In this document: piece by piece, positions 1-8,000 of the stretch
Position numbering within the stretch: the first letter of the stretch is position 1
Layout: every line of letters starts with the position of its first letter
NCBI GenBank assembly: GCA_051880615.1
Contig: JBJEOH010000034.1
Coordinates: 124,001-188,000, forward strand
Source: UBA7067 sp051880615
GTDB lineage: Bacteria > Bacillota > Clostridia > Oscillospirales > Acutalibacteraceae
Direction of reading: 5' to 3'
DNA length: 64,000 nt
The notes under the pieces: generated by a model
Databases searched by the model: none
What the model was told of the DNA's origin: nothing
The model's input: the letters and a program-made list of their open reading frames with translations, nothing else
Position numbers and translations under genes: made by a program

Positions 1-619
1 GTGTGTCGTAAATGTCAACAGCCTTAATGTCCTTTGAGAGATTTTTGTAAACGGCTGATGTGTTGTCACGCTGAGAGGTAACGCCCTGCTCAGTGAGAAT
101 TCTGTTTGCTTCTCTTTGGCACAGACCGAATTCACTGTGGTTAGGAACAACCATATCATAAACCTTGATGTCGCTGCCGAGCTGCTGCTTATAGCTGTTA
201 ATCGCGTCAGCATATTGCTTTGCAGTGTCGTTGCTGCCGTAGAACAGCTCAAACGCTTTGTTATCCCAGAAATAGAGCGAGCTGTCTGAGTCAAGATAGC
301 CCTCCTCGCCGTTGTCGGCAATTTCCTTGACGGCGGCACTTGTGGGTTTTTGGGTAGGCGCTTCGGTTGCTGAGGTCGGGCTTGTGGGGTCTGTAGGAGT
401 TGTTGGGCTGCCTGAGCACGAAGCACAGCCTTTTACCGAGAAAATCAAAATAATTATAAATAAAATCAAAACTGCTGCTGCACCTGCAACAAGGATAATT
501 CTGTTTCTGCGGCGCTTTTTTAAGCGTTCACGACGCCTGCGCTCCTCGCGTTTTATATATCGTTCTTCATAGTTTTTGTCATCTCTGTCATCACTTCGGT
601 AGCGATTATAATCTGACAT
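1..619 (-). CDS. Membrane-anchored DHHW-like extracellular protein, 3' end cut by window
   Basis: Read on the minus strand from an ATG at 619 preceded by AAAGGAGG; about 206 residues are visible before the window edge. The N-terminus is very charged (Asp/Arg/Lys-rich, residues 1-40), then one hydrophobic segment (about 41-62), then a Cys-containing stretch and a Thr/Pro/Ser linker, so the protein should be anchored with most of it outside. The distal part, with an aromatic segment and VYDMVVPNHSEFGL, resembles DHHW/SGNH-like cell-surface proteins, some of which are tied to exopolysaccharide modification. That family call is tentative because the C-terminal motifs lie outside the window. Confidence 0.6.
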   Translation of the reverse strand, partial: MSDYNRYRSDDRDDKNYEERYIKREERRRRERLKKRRRNRIILVAGAAAVLILFIIILIFSVKGCASCSGSPTTPTDPTSPTSATEAPTQKPTSAAVKEIADNGEEGYLDSDSSLYFWDNKAFELFYGSNDTAKQYADAINSYKQQLGSDIKVYDMVVPNHSEFGLCQREANRILTEQGVTSQRDNTSAVYKNLSKDIKAVDIYDT

Positions 620-734
620 AATAATTCCTCCTTTAATTTAGAGTATCTTTTGCTTATTATACAATAAATGTTTAGTGTTTTCAACAAAATTCGTCATTGT
701 TTAAATGTTTTTATCACAGCAATATATTCTGCGA

Positions 735-772
735 CAAAAAATCGCCCGAAAGCATTTGAGTCTTCGGGCGTG
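735..772 (-). terminator. Rho-independent terminator of mgtE
   Basis: CGCCCGAA (743-750) pairs with TTCGGGCG (763-770). On the minus strand the stem is followed by a T-run (735-741). It lies just beyond the mgtE stop. Confidence 0.85.
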
Positions 773-784
773 ATAAAGTAATAT

Positions 785-2155
785 TCAGATATTAAGGAAA
801 AGTTTTGCTATCTGGAAGTAGAGTAAAAGCGATATTGCGTCAACCGCGGTTGTGATAAACGGGCTTGCCATAACCGCCGGGTCAAAGCCTATTTTCTTTG
901 CAATCATCGGCAAGGAACAGCCGATGATTTTTGCAACAAGAACAGTGCATATGAGCGTCAGGCATACGACAAGAGAAACATAAAAGCCTACCTGGTCAAT
1001 GAGCATCAGCTTTGCGAAGTTTGCAACCGCCAGCGTTATGCCGCACAGAATTGCAACACGACATTCCTTGAAAATTACTCTGGGCATATCGCGGAATTTA
1101 ATTTCGTCAAGTGAAAGTCCGCGGATAATTGTGACTGAAGCCTGGCTGCCCGAGTTACCGCCGGTATCCATAAGCATTGGGATAAATGCCGTAAGCACAA
1201 CCTGAACGGCGAGAGCATCCTCAAACGATGTAATAATCCAGCCGGTGAAGGTGGCTGAAATCATAAGAATGAGAAGCCAAGGAATACGCTTGGCATAGGT
1301 TTCGAAAACTCCGGTTTTCATATACGGCTTGTCGGTCGGAGTGATAGCCGCCATCATTTCCATATCCTCGGTGGTCTCCTCCTGCATAACATCAATAGCG
1401 TCGTCTACGGTGACAATTCCGACAAGGCGTTTTTCGCCGTCGACTACAGGAATGGCGAGGAAGTCGTATTTATTGAACTTGTTTGCAACCTGCTCCTGAT
1501 CGTCGAGTGTGTTTACCGAGATAACATTCGGCTCCATTATTTCCGATACAATCTCATCCTCGTCTGATAAAAGCAGGGTTTTAATTGAAATCATTCCGAT
1601 GAGCTTGCGGTTGTCGTCGATAACATAGCAGGTGTAGATGGTTTCCTTGTCAACGCCTGTTCTTCTTATTCTCTTAATCGAGTCGCTCACCGTCATTGAG
1701 GGTCGCAGACTGACAAACTCGGTCGTCATAATGCTGCCGGCGCTGTCCTCCGGGTAATTTAAAACCTCATTGATTTTTTTTCTTACCTCAGGGTCTGCCT
1801 GACGAAGTATTCTCATTACCACATTTGCAGGCATTTCCTCGATGAGGTCAACGGCGTCATCGACATAAAGCTCATCGACAACCTCTTTAAGCTCTGTGTC
1901 GCTGAAGCCGTGTATCAGCATTTCCTGAGCGTCGTCGTCCATCTCGACAAATGTATCAGCCGCAAGCTCCTTTGGCAGAAGTCTGAACAAAAGCGGCAGA
2001 CTTTCCTCGGGCATTTCGTCAAACATAGCGGCTATGTCAACCGGCTGAAGTGTGATAAAAATATCTCTCAGTGTGGCATATCTTTTGTTTTCAAGCAGCC
2101 GCTCGATTGACGACTGAAGCGACGCTGCTGTTCTTACAGTTGTGTTTTGCTCCAT
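785..2155 (-). CDS. mgtE: Magnesium transporter MgtE
   Basis: 456 residues, the normal MgtE length. The protein is an inner-membrane Mg2+ channel gated by cytosolic Mg2+. Order of domains: an N-terminal MgtE_N superhelical domain (about 10-130, with acidic repeats such as EEMPEESLPLLFRLLP), two CBS domains (about 135-255), a connecting helix, then five membrane segments (about 285-456) containing the pore-region motif LMDTGGNSGSQASV. The ATG at 2155 follows AGGAGG. It stands alone between two terminators and is preceded by a leader of about 225 nt, described separately, which suggests control by RNA structure. Confidence 0.95.
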   Translation of the reverse strand: MEQNTTVRTAASLQSSIERLLENKRYATLRDIFITLQPVDIAAMFDEMPEESLPLLFRLLPKELAADTFVEMDDDAQEMLIHGFSDTELKEVVDELYVDDAVDLIEEMPANVVMRILRQADPEVRKKINEVLNYPEDSAGSIMTTEFVSLRPSMTVSDSIKRIRRTGVDKETIYTCYVIDDNRKLIGMISIKTLLLSDEDEIVSEIMEPNVISVNTLDDQEQVANKFNKYDFLAIPVVDGEKRLVGIVTVDDAIDVMQEETTEDMEMMAAITPTDKPYMKTGVFETYAKRIPWLLILMISATFTGWIITSFEDALAVQVVLTAFIPMLMDTGGNSGSQASVTIIRGLSLDEIKFRDMPRVIFKECRVAILCGITLAVANFAKLMLIDQVGFYVSLVVCLTLICTVLVAKIIGCSLPMIAKKIGFDPAVMASPFITTAVDAISLLLYFQIAKLFLNI

Positions 2156-2179
2156 GATGCTTCCTCCTAATCCACATAT

Positions 2180-2393
2180 ATTATAGGTAAAATCAGGCTG
2201 AGCACCACACCGTGTTTAAGTTGTTCTGAGCTGTTTATTACAGCAGGGCCAAAAATGGCGCAGAAGCACCGTGTTTTTGCCTGCAACTTCGGTATGGCGC
2301 CGTATTACCGCTGCCTCCTGCGTCCATTTTTTTCACCTGCCTTGAGTTTGAAATTATGCAAAGCCAAAGCTTTGCATTTGCTATTCTATTTTA
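2180..2393 (-). promoter_or_regulatory. Long structured 5' leader of mgtE (candidate riboswitch)
   Basis: Between a plausible promoter (-35 at 2411-2416, -10 at 2388-2393, minus strand) and mgtE lies a transcript leader of roughly 225 nt. It opens with the perfect hairpin ATGCAAAG/CTTTGCAT (2356-2377). A G+C-rich block (about 2225-2330) follows, with nested helices such as CGGTA/TACCG and GGTGC/GCGCC. The usual M-box core (GUUAGGUGAGGCUCCU) is not recognisable. It could instead be a dispersed repeat. A weak TATAAT at 2180-2185 close to the gene offers an alternative promoter without the leader. Confidence 0.4.
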
Positions 2394-2416
2394 TACTTAA
2401 AAGCTTGAAAAGTCAA
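2388..2416 (-). promoter_or_regulatory. Sigma-A-like promoter for the mgtE leader
   Basis: On the minus strand, TTGACT (2411-2416), a 17-nt spacer and TAAAAT (2388-2393). Confidence 0.5.
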
Positions 2417-2454
2417 ATAAAATACAGGTGTATTTTATGTAAAGAACAGGGTAT

Positions 2455-2488
2455 AAAAAACAACAGCCGCTTCATTTGAAACGGCTGT
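2455..2488 (-). terminator. Terminator of the XRE-family gene
   Basis: AACAGCCG and CGGCTGTT form a stem that starts directly after the stop codon of the upstream minus-strand gene. On the minus strand a T-run (2455-2460) follows. Confidence 0.8.
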
Positions 2489-2707
2489 TTACGGTTTGTT
2501 GGGATTGTCGCTGCGAAAAACAAGGTAATCAAGGCTGGTGTTGTAGTAGTCGGCAAGCCTTATAAGCAGGCTCAGCGGAATTTCGCGCTCGCCTCTCTCA
2601 TACTTTGAGTAAAGAGATTGGTCGCACATAAGTATTTGTGAAATCTGCTTTTGCGTCAAATCGTTGTCCTCGCGCAAATCTTTTATTCTCAATTTCAATT
2701 CAATCAC
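2489..2707 (-). CDS. XRE-family helix-turn-helix regulator
   Basis: 72 residues, a single Cro/CI-type HTH domain: LREDNDLTQKQISQILMCD forms the first helices and QSLYSKYERGEREIPL the recognition helix and following turn. A stand-alone HTH of this size is usually a dimeric repressor. The start is GTG at 2707 with only a weak ribosome site (ATAG). The next ATG lies inside the HTH, so GTG is preferred. The upstream region carries repeats of GTCCTA/TAGGAC (2735-2765), probably its own operator. Its target is not evident; the divergent dockerin gene at 2990 is one candidate. Confidence 0.8.
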   Translation of the reverse strand: MIELKLRIKDLREDNDLTQKQISQILMCDQSLYSKYERGEREIPLSLLIRLADYYNTSLDYLVFRSDNPNKP

Positions 2708-2734
2708 CTATATAATTATAAAATAGTACAATTT

Positions 2735-2765
2735 GTCCTATTGGCTATTAGGACTAATTGTCCTA
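2735..2765. promoter_or_regulatory. Putative XRE operator: three GTCCTA half-sites
   Basis: GTCCTA at 2735-2740, TAGGAC at 2749-2754 and GTCCTA at 2760-2765. The last two form the palindrome TAGGACTAATTGTCCTA. It sits 28 bp upstream of the XRE gene start, in the divergent intergenic region. Confidence 0.55.
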
Positions 2766-2863
2766 AAATAGTGACGAAAGCCTTTTGTTTGAGGATAATA
2801 TGAACCTTTCTTTGTGATATTTTGATATATATAAATATAAAGTAAACTGTTTATATTTTTATG

Positions 2864-2892
2864 TTGACTTTTACAGATTTTTACTCTAAAAT
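2864..2892 (+). promoter_or_regulatory. Sigma-A promoter for the dockerin gene at 2990
   Basis: TTGACT (2864-2869), 17-nt spacer, TAAAAT (2887-2892). It leaves a leader of about 90 nt. Confidence 0.6.
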
Positions 2893-2989
2893 ATTGTTGA
2901 AAATAGTCTTTGAAACTGGATTTATTTTATGCAATATTCGGAGCGAAGGCTTAATCAAATAAATCAAAAAATAAACGGAGGTTAATTTT

Positions 2990-4816
2990 ATGAAGTCAAA
3001 ATTAAGAAAAGTAACGGCGGTGTTACTGGTTGTGGTTATGACGCTGTGTGCGCTGTGCGTTGGCACGGTCAGCGCAGGTGCGGCAGAGGATATTGAGAAT
3101 ATCGAGGTAACGCTTCCCGATGTTCGCACCGAGCTTGAGGGGCGTGTATCATTTCTCGATGTTATGGATTTGTTTCCGGCGGAGTATTGGTATGAGTATT
3201 ATGAAAAGGAAGCCTTTGACTCATATGTTGCGGTTTTAGAAAAAGCAAAGGCACTTCTTGCCGACAGCAAAGCAACGGACGCACAGCTTGATGCGATGCT
3301 TGATGAGGTTTACATGGTTGAGAGCGTACTTATGGCTTCTGTGAAGCTTCGTAAGGTGCTGGAGAGTATGGTTGAAAATTCATCAATGATAACTGATATG
3401 CCTATTGAAGAGCTTTACGAAGCATACGGTCAGGAGAGCGTTGATACTTATCTTGCGGCGGTAGAAAAGGCAAAGGCTCTGCTTGCCGATGAAAACGCAA
3501 CGGACGAAGAGCTTAAAGCTATGATTGAGGAATTGCAGGCGGCAGAGGAGAACCTTTTTCCAACATATGACGCTCGTACAGAGTTAGAGATGATGGTTGA
3601 ATATGCATCGTGGATAGATGAAGAGCCGATTGAAAGCCTGTACGAAGAATATGGACAGGAGAATGTTGACGCATATATTGCGGCGGTAGAAAAGGCAAAG
3701 GCTCTGCTTGCCGATGAAAACGCAACGGACGAAGAGCTTCAGGCTATGATTGAGGAGCTGCAGGCGGCTGAGGAGAATCTTTATATGAATTATGACCCTT
3801 GCACCGAATTAATGGAGCTGCTGGAATCGTTATCATATTATTTTGACCAAGAGCCGGAATACTGGTATGAGATTTACACCAAGGAGAGCTATGACGCTCT
3901 GCTTGCGGCAAAGGAAAAGGCAGAGATGCTTCTTGCCGATGAAAATGCAAATGATGATCAATTCCTTGAAGTTATTGACGAATTGAATATGGCAGAGAGT
4001 AACCTTGTTTACTTAAACGGTCCGTCCTTCAGCGGCGGCAAGATTTACTGGGAGTGTCCGTGGAGCAATGTCAAAGCCGCATACTGCCATGTTTTCAGCT
4101 CGTACGGAAATTGGCTTTATGATTGGCAGACTCAGTATGAGAAAATGACAAACGAGGGCGGTAACCTGTGGAGCTATGAGATTCCGGAAGGTCCTTATGA
4201 CCTTGTTATCTTCTCGATTGACACAGGCGCACAGACCTATGAACTTGTTCTGACAGATGAAAATGTCGGCGATACGGCAATAACTGATACAAGCGTAATG
4301 GTTGAGAGTCCGATTGATGAAAATAAAACCTCCGCTAAAACAACATGGAAAAGCGGCGTAAACGGCGCACATCTTACTATTACCTCAACGGGCAATATTG
4401 TAGGCGATAAGCTTTGCCCGACTGAGAGCGGCGCAGACGCAGTAGCTTACTTTATCGGAATCTATCTTCCTATTCAGCCTTTATATGTTACCTCAGAGGT
4501 GTTGAAAAACGCTATGAATAAGTTCGGCACAAATCAGGCTGAGATTGTAGATGTTCTCGAAAGAGAGTTTGCGGAAGAAACAGAGTACATTGACGAAGCA
4601 AAGACCCTGCTCGGCTATGTTGAGGGTGTTTTGGGCGATGTAACAGGCGACGGTGAGGTAAAGCTGACAGACGCTATCAACATTCAGAAGGCTTCGTTGT
4701 CAATGAAGAGCCTTACGGCAAAGACAACTGTAACAGGCGATGTAAACGGTGACGGCAAGATAAGCGTTATTGACGCAATCCTTGTTCAGAAGATGTCGCT
4801 TGGTATGATAGCTTAA
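2990..4816 (+). CDS. Secreted FIVAR-like repeat / CBM26-like / dockerin protein
   Basis: 608 residues. Sec signal peptide (1-32, ending VSAGAAE). Four consecutive 70-75-residue helical repeats follow (about 45-340), each with the pattern Y-A/L-A-x-E-K-A-K-ALLAD-x-(N/K)AT; they resemble FIVAR modules. Residues about 343-440 are aromatic (YWECPWSNVKAAYCHVFSSY, later IFSIDTGAQTYELVL) and resemble a starch-binding CBM26 fold. A type I dockerin closes the protein (about 548-608: GDVTGDGEVKLTDAINIQK and GDVNGDGKISVIDAILVQK). No catalytic domain is visible, so a substrate-binding scaffold-attached protein is likely. ATG 2990 follows CGGAGG. Module names rest on pattern recognition only. Confidence 0.75.
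   Translation: MKSKLRKVTAVLLVVVMTLCALCVGTVSAGAAEDIENIEVTLPDVRTELEGRVSFLDVMDLFPAEYWYEYYEKEAFDSYVAVLEKAKALLADSKATDAQLDAMLDEVYMVESVLMASVKLRKVLESMVENSSMITDMPIEELYEAYGQESVDTYLAAVEKAKALLADENATDEELKAMIEELQAAEENLFPTYDARTELEMMVEYASWIDEEPIESLYEEYGQENVDAYIAAVEKAKALLADENATDEELQAMIEELQAAEENLYMNYDPCTELMELLESLSYYFDQEPEYWYEIYTKESYDALLAAKEKAEMLLADENANDDQFLEVIDELNMAESNLVYLNGPSFSGGKIYWECPWSNVKAAYCHVFSSYGNWLYDWQTQYEKMTNEGGNLWSYEIPEGPYDLVIFSIDTGAQTYELVLTDENVGDTAITDTSVMVESPIDENKTSAKTTWKSGVNGAHLTITSTGNIVGDKLCPTESGADAVAYFIGIYLPIQPLYVTSEVLKNAMNKFGTNQAEIVDVLEREFAEETEYIDEAKTLLGYVEGVLGDVTGDGEVKLTDAINIQKASLSMKSLTAKTTVTGDVNGDGKISVIDAILVQKMSLGMIA
3455..3776 (+). repeat. In-gene direct repeat, 75-codon period
   Basis: The segment starting at 3455 recurs almost base for base at 3680, exactly 225 nt (75 codons) later, over roughly 95 bp. 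This marks a recent duplication of one helical module. Flanking modules have the same pattern but have diverged. Confidence 0.8.
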
Positions 4817-4844
4817 TAAATATCATCAAAAATAATTAACGGCA

Positions 4845-4882
4845 GAGCCGCTTGTGTTTTAATTCACAGGCGGCTTGCTTTT
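4845..4882 (+). terminator. Terminator of the dockerin gene
   Basis: GCCGCTTGTG (4847-4856) pairs with CACAGGCGGC (4865-4874), followed by TTGCTTTTTG. Confidence 0.85.
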
Positions 4883-4996
4883 TGCTTGTAAATGCAAGAA
4901 GATAAATATTTCCTGCAAAAACTATTAAAAAAAGTTGGTAAATTGGTGAATTGATGTGTTTTCTGCAACTTTTAATAATTTTATTGCATAAAAATC

Positions 4997-5043
4997 TTGA
5001 CAAGGCTATGCGTATATGTTAAAGTTTATTTTGCGATACGCAT
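4997..5043 (+). promoter_or_regulatory. gltB promoter with an 8-bp inverted repeat
   Basis: TTGACA (4997-5002), 17-nt spacer, TAAAGT (5020-5025). ATGCGTAT (5008-5015) lies inside the spacer and is matched by ATACGCAT (5036-5043), so a dimeric regulator could bind across the -10 and start site. Confidence 0.6.
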
Positions 5044-5095
5044 TTTATTTCAGTTTAATTGTTTATTCAAGTGATAAAAGGGGTAGGTGACACTG

Positions 5096-8000
5096 ATGGA
5101 TAACTTCAGAAATCAGGAACCGTTTTCAAAGCAGGGGCTGTATGACCCTCGATTTGAACACGATAACTGCGGAATAGGCTCCGTAGTTAACATCAAGGGT
5201 ATTAAATCACGCCGTGTTGTTGATGATGCTCTGAGCATTGTTGAAACGCTGGAGCACCGTGCAGGTAAGGACGCAGAGGGCAAAACAGGCGACGGCGTTG
5301 GTATACTTTTGCAGATTTCTCACGAGTTTTTCAAGGACGAAACAGCAAAGCTCGGCTTTGACATAGGTCAGGAGAGGGACTACGGTATCGGTATGTTCTT
5401 CTTCCCGCAAAACGAGCTTAAGAGAAGGCAGGCTATGAAGCTGTTTGAAATAATCGCTCAGAAGGAGGGACTTGAGTTCCTCGGCTGGCGTGATGTGCCG
5501 ACCGACCCGTCCGTTATCGGTCAGAAGGCTCTTGACAGTATGCCGTATATTATGCAGGCATTTATCAAGCGACCGACTACCATTGAAAAGGGACTTCCGT
5601 TTGACCGCAAGCTTTATATTGTAAGACGCGTGTTTGAGCAGAGCAACGAGAATACATATGTTGTATCTCTTTCAAGCAGAACGATTGTATATAAGGGTAT
5701 GTTCCTTGTTAAGGAGCTGCGCCAGTTCTTCTATGATTTGCAGAGCGAGAAATACACCTCGGCTATTGCAACGGTTCACAGCCGTTTCAGTACAAACACA
5801 AACCCGAGCTGGCAAAAGGCTCACCCGAACCGCATTATAGTTCACAACGGTGAAATCAACACCATCACAGGCAATGCCGACAGAATGCTTGCGCGTGAGG
5901 AGTCTGTGTCCTGCGATTTGCTTGATGACGATATGGACAAAATTTTCCCGATTGTCGATACAAACGGCTCTGACTCGGCTCGTCTTGACAATGCGCTTGA
6001 GTTTATGATGATGGCTGGTATGCCTTTGCCGCTTGCCGTTATGATTACAATTCCGGAGCCGTGGAAGAACAACAAGACTATTTCAACGGCTAAGCGTGAT
6101 TTCTATCAGTATTACGCAACAATGATGGAGCCGTGGGACGGTCCTGCTTCAATTATTTTCTCTGACGGCGATATTATGGGCGCAGTGCTTGACCGCAACG
6201 GCTTAAGACCGTCGCGTTATTACATTACAAAGGACGGCTTCCTCGTGCTTTCGTCTGAGGTTGGCTGTATTGACATTGCTCCTGAAAATGTTCTTGTCAA
6301 GGAGCGTTTGCGTCCGGGCAAAATGCTTTTGGTTGACACAGTCAAGGGTGAGCTTATTGATGACGCAGATTTAAAGGATTATTATGCCACAAGACAGCCA
6401 TACGGCGAGTGGCTCGACCAGAACCTTGTGTATCTTAAGGATTTGAAGATTCCGAACAAGGGCGTCGCTCACATGGACAATGAGCAGCTTGTAAGACTGC
6501 AAAAGGCGTTTGGATATACCTATGAGCAGATCAGAACAAGTATACTGCCGATGGCGAAAAACGGCAGTGAGCCGATATCTGCAATGGGTACCGACAGCCC
6601 GATTCCGCCGCTTTCAAAGGCTGATTATCCGCTGTTCAACTACTTTAAGCAGCTTTTTGCACAGGTTACAAACCCGCCTTTCGACTCAATCCGTGAGGAA
6701 ATTGTAACAGATACAAGCGTGCATCTGGGCAGTGACGGTAACATTCTTGTTGAAAAGCCTGAAAACTGTCATGTTCTGAAAATTCACAATCCTATTCTTA
6801 CAAACACCGATATGCTTAAGATTAAGAATATGAGCGTTCCGGGTCTTAAAACAGCGGTTATTCCTATAACCTATTATAAAAACACAAGCCTTGAAAAGGC
6901 AATTTCACACCTATTCCTTAAGGTTGATAAGGAATACAAGGAGGGTGCGAATATTATCATTCTCTCAGACCGCGATGTTGATGAATATCATGTTGCAATT
7001 CCGTCGCTGCTTGCTGTTTCTGCATTGCAGCAGCACCTTGTTTCAACAAAGAAGAGAACATCTGTATCGATGATTCTTGAAAGCGCCGAGCCGTGCGAGG
7101 TTCACCACTTTGCAACGCTCTTAGGTTATGGTGCCTGCGCTATCAACCCGTATCTTGCGCAGGAGACAATAAAAAATCTTGTCGACACAGGCGCACTTGA
7201 CAAGGATTATTATGCAGCGGTAAACGATTACAATGACGCTATTCTTCACGGCATTGTTAAGATTGCTTCAAAAATGGGTATCTCGACAATCCAGTCGTAT
7301 CTTGGTTCAAAGATTTTTGAGGCTATCGGTATTTCGAAAAAGGTAATCGACAAATACTTTACAAATACCGTAAGCCGAGTAGGCGGTATTACGCTTGACG
7401 ATATTTCGGACCGCAGTGAAAGACTTCACGCAGCGGCGTTTGACCCGCTCGGACTTAATGTTGTTTTAGAGGTTGACAGTGCAGGCAGTCACAAGCTGAG
7501 AAGCGGCAAGGAGGATCACCTCTACAACCCTGAAACAATTCACCTTTTGCAGGAATCGACAAAAACAGGCAATTACGATATGTTCAAGCAGTATTCGGCT
7601 GCTATCACCCGTGAGGATAAGCATATGAATCTGCGCAGTCTGCTCGACTTCAAATTCCCTGAGGACGGCGGAATTCCGATTGACGAGGTTGAAAGCGTAG
7701 AGAGCATTTGCCACCGCTTCAAAACGGGCGCAATGTCCTATGGCTCGATTTCGCAGGAAGCGCACGAAACAATGGCTATCGCAATGAACAAAATCGGCGG
7801 AAAGTCAAATTCGGGCGAGGGCGGCGAGGACACCGAGCGACTGACAGTCGGCAGTGATGGTCTTGACCGCTGCAGTGCAATCAAGCAGGTTGCTTCGGGT
7901 CGTTTCGGCGTAACCTCGGAATATTTAGTAAGCGCAAAGGAAATTCAGATAAAAATGGCGCAGGGTGCAAAGCCGGGCGAGGGCGGACATCTGCCGGGTA

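Noticed and set aside
312..572. 86-codon plus-strand frame
   Set aside because: Antisense to the DHHW-like gene, which has a proper start and ribosome site.
2200..2340. Canonical M-box riboswitch
   Set aside because: Expected from the gene downstream, but the conserved core was not found on reading; recorded instead as an unidentified leader.
2255..2479. 74-codon plus-strand frame in the mgtE upstream region
   Set aside because: No ribosome site and it runs through the mgtE leader, its promoter and a terminator.
3455..3776. CRISPR-like direct repeats
   Set aside because: Only two long near-identical copies, in frame inside a coding sequence; they encode duplicated protein modules.
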